In this document: positions 8,353 through 13,455 of the stretch, in pieces
How the letters are laid out: each line of letters starts with the position of its first letter
Position numbering within the stretch: position 1 is the stretch's first letter
Assembly (NCBI GenBank): GCA_016209275.1
Contig: JACQWM010000036.1
Location: 1 to 41,257 of the forward strand
Reading direction: 5' to 3'
Length of the DNA: 41,257 nucleotides
Source: Candidatus Omnitrophota bacterium
Lineage (GTDB): Bacteria > Omnitrophota > Gorgyraeia > Aquiviventales > Aquiviventaceae
Notes under the pieces: model-generated
What the model was told of the DNA's origin: nothing
Database searches by the model: none
What the model saw: the letters and a program-made list of their open reading frames with translations, nothing else
Program-made: the position numbers and the translations under genes

Positions 8353-8752
8353 TGGTGGAGGCGGCGAGATTTGCACTCGCGTCTTCGGTCCGAGAGCGTG
8401 AGCCCTCTACATGCGTAGCTCCGCGCTGAGCATTCGTCCTGGCCCGTCTACGGAGCCGGCGTCTCCAGAACTAGCGATCGATGTGTTCCTCGCGGCCGTC
8501 CTCAATCGCGAAAACGGCCGCCAGCCTGCTCGTACCACCCGCTGACCTGCAGGCCGTCTCAGCAGATGGCGCCCCTGAAGATTAGTTCAGGAGCGGCGAG
8601 AACGCCATCGGGGCCGGCATTCTGGTCCCGAGGACGTTTGCAACGCGATTTGCGTTGGCATTTGTGATGCTGTCAGGTGTTTTACGAGGCCTCCTGACCA
8701 CCTCGGCATGCCCCTCGCAACTCTTGAGCCCGAATCGATTCTAATCGCCCCC
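8353..8752 (-). ncRNA. ssrA: tmRNA
   Basis: The 400-nt gene has the tRNA-like ends: 5' GGGGGCG pairs with 3' CGCCTCC followed by A and an encoded CCA at 8355-8353. The 5' domain reads GGGGGCGATTAGAATCGATTCG, and the conserved GCATGCCGAGG and CCTCGTAAAA blocks follow. The T arm near the 3' end is GCGAGTGCAAATCTCGC. A hairpin with arms GCTCCTGAA and TTCAGGGGC carries a TAA in its loop (helix 5 position). In that frame the likely tag starts at GCC-AAC-GCA (ANANRV...) and ends ...AFSPLLN. The 5' end overlaps the smpB stop codon by 12 bases. Confidence 0.92.
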
Positions 8753-9223
8753 ATGTTTTTGGCGATGGCGCACGAGCCGCTGGATTTCTCGAGCAGCTTC
8801 ACGTTCGCGGATTCGGTCCCGCTTTTCAAAGACCCGTTTTCCCTTGCCCACGGCCAGCTCAACCTTGACCAACCCGTGCTGTTGATACAACCGTAACGGC
8901 ACGAGCGTCAGCCGCTTTTGCGTCAGGAGCCCTTCGAGGCGGTCAATCTCTTTGCGGTGCATCAGCAGCTTGCGCAGCCGCACCGGCTCAACGTTAAAGC
9001 GATTCCCCTGGGCGTACGGACTGACATGCATATTATACAGGAACAGCTCGCCCCCATCAACGCGGGCGAAGCTGTCGTCGATGCTGACCCGATGCTGGCG
9101 GATGGATTTGATCTCCGTGCCCCGCAGCGCAATACCGGCTTCGAACGTTTCCACGATGTCGTAGTCGCGCCGCGCCTTATGGTTCGTGGCGAAGACCTCT
9201 GGCGTCTCCTTCGCAGATGTCAT
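8741..9223 (-). CDS. smpB: SsrA-binding protein SmpB
   Basis: The 160-residue protein carries the SmpB core: FATNHKARRDYDI, EAGIALRGTEIKSIR, SIDDSFARV, LYNMHVSPY and RDRIREREAAREIQR before a basic C-terminal tail. SmpB binds tmRNA and positions it in the A site of stalled ribosomes; its C-terminal tail mimics the codon-anticodon helix in the empty mRNA channel. The gene is immediately followed by ssrA, its functional partner, and its final codons (His-Gly-Gly-Asp-stop) are made from the first 12 bases of the tmRNA. Its ATG overlaps the methyltransferase TGA by one base. Confidence 0.96.
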   Translation of the reverse strand: MTSAKETPEVFATNHKARRDYDIVETFEAGIALRGTEIKSIRQHRVSIDDSFARVDGGELFLYNMHVSPYAQGNRFNVEPVRLRKLLMHRKEIDRLEGLLTQKRLTLVPLRLYQQHGLVKVELAVGKGKRVFEKRDRIREREAAREIQRLVRHRQKHGGD

Positions 9224-10068
9224 CAGCGTTTCTTGAGCACGCTGATCATCCGCCAGGACAGCGCCTCGGCCGTCAGGGGTTGGGTGAGATGAAAATCCCC
9301 ATAGATGGAGAGCAGCGCAAAAGCACCGGAATGCTCCACGAGGACGCGGAACTCCTGGGGCAGAATCAAGCGCGTGCGGGTGGGGCCGCCGCGGATCGTC
9401 TTCGTTTCCCCGCCTTCTTCCACTTCAAAGACCAGCTCGTCCTCAAACGTCTGGGCGATGGGATCCGCCGTCTCCGGATGCTGCAGGTAAAAAACGCGGA
9501 CGGTGGTCTCGCCCTCGGTTTGCTCCCACTGGTAGACCTCGTTGCCGATTTGATCCCATTGGCGCGGCACCCAGAAGTCGAGCAGATACAAGCCGCCGGG
9601 AGCCAGCAACCGCGCCACCGTCTGCAGATGCGCCACGATCTCCTCGGACGTCAGCAAAAACCGAAAGGTATCCATCACGCAGTAGGCCGCATCGAAGGTG
9701 CCGCGAATCGAAAGATGCCGCAAATCATCAACTGACGCGGCGATGGTCAGGTCCTCCGCCTGCGCCTGCTGCTGGACATACGCGATCATCTCAGGATTGA
9801 GATCCACCCCGGTCATCGAAAACCCGCGCTTCGCCAGCTCGATGAGATGCCGCCCGGCCCCGCAGCCGATATCGAGGAGCCGTCCCTCGACTCGCGTTGC
9901 TCGCTCGGGACGGCCCCGAGCGACAGAAATGGAGTCGAGGGGCCGTGTCGCATCTTCCGGCCCGTGCGCCTTCACGCACGCCTCGATAAAATCGCACTCC
10001 GCCTCGGTGTTCCAGCGGTAGCCCAGGGCGTAATAGGCGGGATAGTTGTAGACTTCAGAATTACTCAT
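9223..10068 (-). CDS. Class I SAM-dependent methyltransferase with in-frame palindromic insert
   Basis: The 281-residue protein has a Rossmann-type methyltransferase core: motif I LLDIGCGAGRHLIELA, post-I acidic residue in VTGVDLNP as MTGVDLNPEM, motif IV region DAAYCVMDTF, and LAPGGLYLLDF. Substrate is unknown. The second half (VFEVEEGGETKTIRGG, then the ending WRMISVLKKR) is a beta-rich segment common in small-molecule methyltransferases. Residues 43-62 (PLDSISVARGRPERATRVEG) just before motif I are encoded by a palindromic element and look inserted, since family members normally run straight from the N-terminal helix into motif I. The start at 10068 overlaps the ATP-grasp stop by 8 bases; the stop overlaps smpB. 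Confidence 0.82.
   Translation of the reverse strand: MSNSEVYNYPAYYALGYRWNTEAECDFIEACVKAHGPEDATRPLDSISVARGRPERATRVEGRLLDIGCGAGRHLIELAKRGFSMTGVDLNPEMIAYVQQQAQAEDLTIAASVDDLRHLSIRGTFDAAYCVMDTFRFLLTSEEIVAHLQTVARLLAPGGLYLLDFWVPRQWDQIGNEVYQWEQTEGETTVRVFYLQHPETADPIAQTFEDELVFEVEEGGETKTIRGGPTRTRLILPQEFRVLVEHSGAFALLSIYGDFHLTQPLTAEALSWRMISVLKKR
9884..9941. repeat. palindromic element inserted in frame in the methyltransferase gene
   Basis: Outer arms ccctcgactc (9884-9893) and gagtcgaggg (9932-9941) enclose an inner hairpin cgctcggg (9902-9909) and cccgagcg (9915-9922). The 58-base structure lies wholly inside coding sequence and encodes about 20 residues rich in Arg, Ser and Gly, unlike the surrounding methyltransferase. 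This resembles in concept the Rickettsia palindromic elements, but no sequence relationship is claimed. Confidence 0.7.
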
Positions 10069-11068
10069 CGCCTAGCCGATCGATATCAGATCTCGAATTC
10101 GATATCTGATATCGCCTTACGCCTTGAACACGGCACCAGGCCGCGTCGAGGATGCGGCCGATGATCTCTGGATACGTGATGCCAAGATACTCAGCGAGCA
10201 GGCCGATCGTGCCGGCAGGATCAAACGACGGCAGCGGATTGATCTCTAAAAAAAAGAGCTGCCCGGCGGCATCGACGCGGAAATCCACGCGCGCCATGTC
10301 GCGGCAGGACACCGCCTCATACATCGCCACGGCGGCCGCCTGCGCGTGATGATCGAGTGCCAGATCCAACGTCAACGGATGCTCGACAGGGCCGGCTGAC
10401 CCCGCCACATGGCAGGACAGGCCGCTGACCGGATCAATCGGCCGCTGAATCGCCGGATAGGCTTGCGGCGGATCATTGCCGATGACGAGTACCGTGACTT
10501 CTCCGCCGGAAATATATTCCTCAATGAGCATCGGCTGCCTGCACTGTTGCCAGAGCCACGCCACTCGCCGGCGCAGCGCAGCCTGATCATGGACAACGGC
10601 TCCGGCGTCGATGCCCCGCCCGGACCCTTCGTAGCGAGGCTTCACGATGAGGGGAAACCGCAGGCCCATGGCTGCGGGCAATTCCTGAGGATGGTCAATC
10701 TTCAACCACGTCGGCGTCGCAATTCCTGACGTGATGGCCACCCGCTTGCACAAGACTTTATCCAACCCGATCATCAAGGCCAAGGCATCCGATCCGACAT
10801 AAGGAATACCGTGCAGCTCAAGAAGATTCGGCACCCAGGCTTCGCGGCATCGGCTGCCATTCCCCTCCGCGATGTTGAAGACCAGTTCAACATCGCGCAA
10901 GCGCTCCGGCGCGGCCAACAGCTCGGACGCATTTCCTAGGCGCACGGCCTCGTGGCCCAGGCTCGCCAGCGCGTGCTCTAAGGCATCAATCGTCGCCGGC
11001 GGATCAAACTCCGCCTGCTGAGGATCGCCTGGATCGGTTTGCAGATCAAATGTCAGTCCTATTCTCAT
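10061..11068 (-). CDS. D-alanine--D-alanine ligase-like ATP-grasp protein
   Basis: This 335-residue protein has the ATP-grasp plan of the Ddl family. The N-terminal domain contains VFNIAEGNG and GIPYVGSDALALMIGLDK. The nucleotide-binding part has FPLIVKPRYEGSGRGI and MLIEEYISGGEVTVLV. The metal-binding end has RVDFRVD and LFFLEINPLPSFDP. True Ddl enzymes have similar spacing but a different N-terminal signature (HGxxGEDG), so this may be a Ddl-like ligase acting on another amino acid. The last residues (about 319-330, QISNSRSDID) are encoded by a dispersed palindrome. An extended -10 box TGGTATAAT lies just upstream. It heads the long minus-strand unit running to rdgB. Confidence 0.75.
   Translation of the reverse strand: MRIGLTFDLQTDPGDPQQAEFDPPATIDALEHALASLGHEAVRLGNASELLAAPERLRDVELVFNIAEGNGSRCREAWVPNLLELHGIPYVGSDALALMIGLDKVLCKRVAITSGIATPTWLKIDHPQELPAAMGLRFPLIVKPRYEGSGRGIDAGAVVHDQAALRRRVAWLWQQCRQPMLIEEYISGGEVTVLVIGNDPPQAYPAIQRPIDPVSGLSCHVAGSAGPVEHPLTLDLALDHHAQAAAVAMYEAVSCRDMARVDFRVDAAGQLFFLEINPLPSFDPAGTIGLLAEYLGITYPEIIGRILDAAWCRVQGVRRYQISNSRSDIDRLGDE
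10081..10114. repeat. GATATCAGAT palindrome, copy 1
   Basis: cgatatcagat at 10081-10091 pairs with atctgatatcg at 10104-10114 around the inner palindrome tcgaattcga. Copies 2 and 3 (11098-11135 and 26220-26257) share the outer arms but differ in the centre. This copy lies inside the 3' end of the ATP-grasp gene. Confidence 0.85.
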
Positions 11069-11072
11069 TGCG

Positions 11073-11148
11073 TCGACGATTATACCACTCCAAAAGCGAT
11101 ATCAGATATGAAATGGCCATTTGATATCTGATATCATATAATCGTCGA
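11073..11148. promoter_or_regulatory. symmetric divergent promoter region
   Basis: On the minus strand TGGTATAAT (extended -10, core 11084-11079) faces the ATP-grasp operon. On the plus strand TATAAT at 11137-11142 faces tRNA-Leu. Both -10 boxes are followed by TCGTCGA, so tcgacgattata (11073-11084) and tataatcgtcga (11137-11148) form a 12-bp inverted repeat around the GATATCAGAT palindrome. No good -35 box is seen on either side. Confidence 0.55.
11098..11135. repeat. GATATCAGAT palindrome, copy 2
   Basis: gatatcagatat at 11098-11109 pairs with atatctgatatc at 11124-11135. The centre aaatggccattt is itself palindromic, so nearly all 38 bases are self-complementary. It sits between the divergent -10 boxes of the ATP-grasp operon and tRNA-Leu. 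Confidence 0.88.
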
Positions 11149-11151
11149 TGC

Positions 11152-11233
11152 GCGGTGGTGGTGAAACTGGCAAACACGCAGGTCTCAGAAGCCTGTGCCG
11201 AAAGGCTTGGGGGTTCAACTCCCCCCCTCCGCA
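11152..11233 (+). tRNA. tRNA-Leu (CAG)
   Basis: An 82-base cloverleaf with acceptor GCGGTGG/CCTCCGC (one T-T mismatch), D arm with GAAACTGGCAAACACGC, anticodon stem CAGGT/GCCTG around CTCAGAA (anticodon CAG), a long variable arm (TGCCGAAAGGCT) as in class II tRNAs, and T loop TTCAACT. No CCA is encoded. The yjbQ-like gene begins 13 bases downstream, suggesting co-transcription. Confidence 0.93.
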
Positions 11234-11245
11234 TTGTAATTTCCG

Positions 11246-11662
11246 ATGATCACTACCCAGAGCGAATCTCTCCGCACGCAAGGCCGGGATGACTGCATTG
11301 ACATCACGGATCGGGTGCAGGAAGCGGTCACCACAGCGAAGCTGCGTCAGGGCATTGCCACGGTCTTTGTCACCGGCTCAACGGCCGGGGTCACGACGAT
11401 TGAATATGAGCCTGGGCTGGTCAAAGACTTGAAAGAGGCGGTGCGGAGATTGTTTCCTGAAAATTTACGGTATGCTCACCATGAAAGCGGAGGGGATGAC
11501 AATGGCTTTTCCCACCTTCGCGCCTCGTTCATCGGCCCGTCGCTGACGGTGCCCATCGTTGACGGCAAGCTGGCCCTGGGCACCTGGCAGCAGATCGTCC
11601 TCATCGACTTCGACGTCCGTCCCCGTTCCCGATCCTTCGTCATTCAACTGCTCGGCGAATAA
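11246..11662 (+). CDS. yjbQ: YjbQ/UPF0047 family protein
   Basis: A 138-residue protein of the YjbQ family (UPF0047), small beta-sandwich proteins assigned weak thiamine-phosphate synthase-type activity, with true function unsettled. Conserved blocks are CIDITDRVQEAV, GIATVFVTGSTAGVTTIEYEPGL in two halves, HHESGGDDNGFSHLRASFIG and GTWQQIVLIDFD; the His, Asp and Glu residues in the third and fourth form the likely metal or active site. Length matches the family (about 135-140). It begins 13 bases after tRNA-Leu without a strong ribosome binding site, and its 3' end overlaps the gamma-carbonic anhydrase gene by 19 bases. Confidence 0.88.
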   Translation: MITTQSESLRTQGRDDCIDITDRVQEAVTTAKLRQGIATVFVTGSTAGVTTIEYEPGLVKDLKEAVRRLFPENLRYAHHESGGDDNGFSHLRASFIGPSLTVPIVDGKLALGTWQQIVLIDFDVRPRSRSFVIQLLGE

Positions 11663-12177
11663 AAGGGGTCAGACCCCTTTTTATAGGCGTCCGCCAGGCG
11701 GACGTACTTGGCGACCCAACCCGTAATATATTTCAGATCGCGGGCCGTGACAGGACGCACCACCTTCGCCGGTACCCCGACGGCCAGCATCCGCGGCGGG
11801 ATCTTCGTGCCCTCAAGCACCACACTCCCCGCCCCCACCATCGCCCCGGCTCCGATCCGCGCTCCGCTGAGCACGATCGATCCAATGCCGATCAAGGCCC
11901 CGGTCTCCACGACGCACCCATGCAGATTCGCATGATGCCCCACATGCACATGGTGGGCGATTAGGCAGGGGGCGTGGCTGTCGACGTGGAGGATGGATCC
12001 ATCTTGAATGTTGGTCGCCTCCCCGATCTCGATGCGGTTCACATCCCCGCGCAGGACGCAATTGAACCACACGCTGGCGTGTTTGCCGACGCGCACGCGG
12101 CCGATCACGTCAGCGCTGGGGGCAATAAACGCCGTCGGATGCACGATTGGGGACTGTCCCTGATAGGGCCACATCAT
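11644..12177 (-). CDS. Gamma-carbonic anhydrase family hexapeptide-repeat protein
   Basis: The 177-residue protein is a left-handed beta-helix of isoleucine-patch hexapeptides. The putative zinc ligands are in ILHVDSH and HHVHVGHHANLHG, and the family blocks VWFNCVLRGDVNRIEIG and GIGSIVLSGARIGAGAMVG are present. Members include true zinc carbonic anhydrases and relatives of unproven activity such as YrdA and PaaY. The fold ends near residue 165; the terminal KKGSDPFYSPSS is encoded by the terminator palindrome and the end of yjbQ read on the opposite strand, so it is probably an acquired tail. It closes the seven-gene coupled run that starts with the diguanylate cyclase. Confidence 0.88.
   Translation of the reverse strand: MMWPYQGQSPIVHPTAFIAPSADVIGRVRVGKHASVWFNCVLRGDVNRIEIGEATNIQDGSILHVDSHAPCLIAHHVHVGHHANLHGCVVETGALIGIGSIVLSGARIGAGAMVGAGSVVLEGTKIPPRMLAVGVPAKVVRPVTARDLKYITGWVAKYVRLADAYKKGSDPFYSPSS
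11661..11681. terminator. bidirectional terminator between yjbQ and gamma-carbonic anhydrase
   Basis: aaaaggggtc at 11661-11670 and gacccctttt at 11672-11681 form a perfect 10-bp stem, flanked by A-run and T-run on the two sides. It can act as a Rho-independent terminator in both directions for the convergent genes. It lies inside the coding region of the minus-strand gene and supplies its KGSDPF residues. Confidence 0.7.
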
Positions 12178-12192
12178 GAGTGCCTCCGCTGT

Positions 12193-13455
12193 TCAATCAT
12201 CTTGGTAGCGCCGCACGATGGCATCGCGCCGCTGTATCAGCGTCTGTGTGAGATAGGCCGCATCCGCCGGGTGGCTGTACTGCCCGGCCGAAACCGCGGC
12301 GGCGATGCGCGCGTCGGAGAGCTGGCTCATCCGTCGCGCCATCCAGTCGGCGTCGTCTTCGGTCATGGCCTCAAAGGCGATATTGGGCACATATGGTTTC
12401 CAGCGCTGCGGATCCGCCTGGGGCGAAAAGAGGCCGATCGCCGCCGAAAAGGGCTCGCGTGTGGCGTCACAGGTCGGGTGACGCATCCCGAAGGTGAGCA
12501 GCTTCACGACTGCCTGCCGCAGATCGACCACGCTGGTCCACCCGGCGCACGGATGCTTCGGCCCGCCACGGCCCGCATCCGCCCCAAGCGACGTGCCGAA
12601 ATCGAGGAGGTAGCCCACGGTCTTCGTCCCATCCCAGACCAACAGGGTCTGCTGATCTTTGGTATCGATGTTGTTGACCCAGGCAAACGCGAGCCGTAAC
12701 GCGCGAATCTCCGCGCAATCGCGGAACCGCTTAAATCGCGCCGGGCCCAGCACGGTGCCTTCCAGAATTTTGCTCGCGGAGGCCCGAAACGTTCCCTGGC
12801 TCAACCGCTCATCCAGCAGCTGGTGCAGGTGCGACTCGGTAAAGGGCTGCTCAAGACCGAGCGGCCCCTTCCACGCGGCACCGGGCGCGATGCGCACATC
12901 ATCCCACGAGAGCCGGGCGATCTCATAGCTGGGCACATGATACCCCAACGCATGCAGCAGCTTGCTCGTGACGACCTCAGCGCCGGAGAGCAGCTCCGGC
13001 GCCGCCACCGGATCCAGCTTCAGGAGGAATCGCTGCCCGTTGGCATCGGTCACGAAAAATCCCGCGGTTTTGCCTTCCATCTTGGATTTGGTGATCGTCA
13101 CCGGCGGACGCGGCACATCCTCCGGCGTGCTTGGGCCCCATCGGATCTGCTCCGGGGGGGTGCTTGCGATGTCCCGATTCGTGAAAAACGCGCTATCCGC
13201 CACCCGTCCCGAGGAGAGATTCAGGGCTCGCACCGGTGAGCCGGCCCAGGCTCTCAGCGGGCGGCCAAGACGCAACGGAAATTCCAAGGGCTCCAGCACG
13301 GCGACATCCAAGACATGCCACCAGACAGGCTGTTTGATCACATGCGGCTTCGTGGCAATGCAGCAGGGTGCCACCCCATACGCCCGGGGCCAGCTGGCGC
13401 ATCCGGCGACGAGCAGATAGCAAATAGCAGATAGCAAATAGCGCCGAGCAATCAC
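12193..13455 (-). CDS. Lipoprotein with kinase-like motifs, function unknown
   Basis: The 420-residue protein starts with a signal peptide ending LLVAGC, so Cys19 is the likely lipidated residue. I do not recognise the family with confidence. Internal motifs follow a protein-kinase-like order: a strand with Lys (RFLLKLDP, K146), a Glu about 14 residues later (GAEVVTSKLLHALGYHVP, E160), a catalytic-loop-like NNIDTKDQQT (D264/D267) and YLLDFGTSLG (DFG at 285-287). HipA, CotH-type and Fam20C-like kinases share this plan. An exported lipoprotein kinase would act outside the cytoplasm, where ATP is scarce; the upstream gene encodes a nucleotide-transporter-like protein and overlaps this start by 4 bases. 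The kinase assignment is inference. Confidence 0.6.
   Translation of the reverse strand: MIARRYLLSAICYLLVAGCASWPRAYGVAPCCIATKPHVIKQPVWWHVLDVAVLEPLEFPLRLGRPLRAWAGSPVRALNLSSGRVADSAFFTNRDIASTPPEQIRWGPSTPEDVPRPPVTITKSKMEGKTAGFFVTDANGQRFLLKLDPVAAPELLSGAEVVTSKLLHALGYHVPSYEIARLSWDDVRIAPGAAWKGPLGLEQPFTESHLHQLLDERLSQGTFRASASKILEGTVLGPARFKRFRDCAEIRALRLAFAWVNNIDTKDQQTLLVWDGTKTVGYLLDFGTSLGADAGRGGPKHPCAGWTSVVDLRQAVVKLLTFGMRHPTCDATREPFSAAIGLFSPQADPQRWKPYVPNIAFEAMTEDDADWMARRMSQLSDARIAAAVSAGQYSHPADAAYLTQTLIQRRDAIVRRYQDD
13412..13442. repeat. 14-nt tandem repeat in a signal-peptide coding region
   Basis: agcagatagcaaat occurs twice in a row (13412-13425 and 13426-13439) with a partial third copy. It encodes the hydrophobic core YLLSAICYLL of the lipoprotein at 12193-13455. 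The unit is not a multiple of three, so gain or loss of one copy shifts the frame. Confidence 0.85.
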
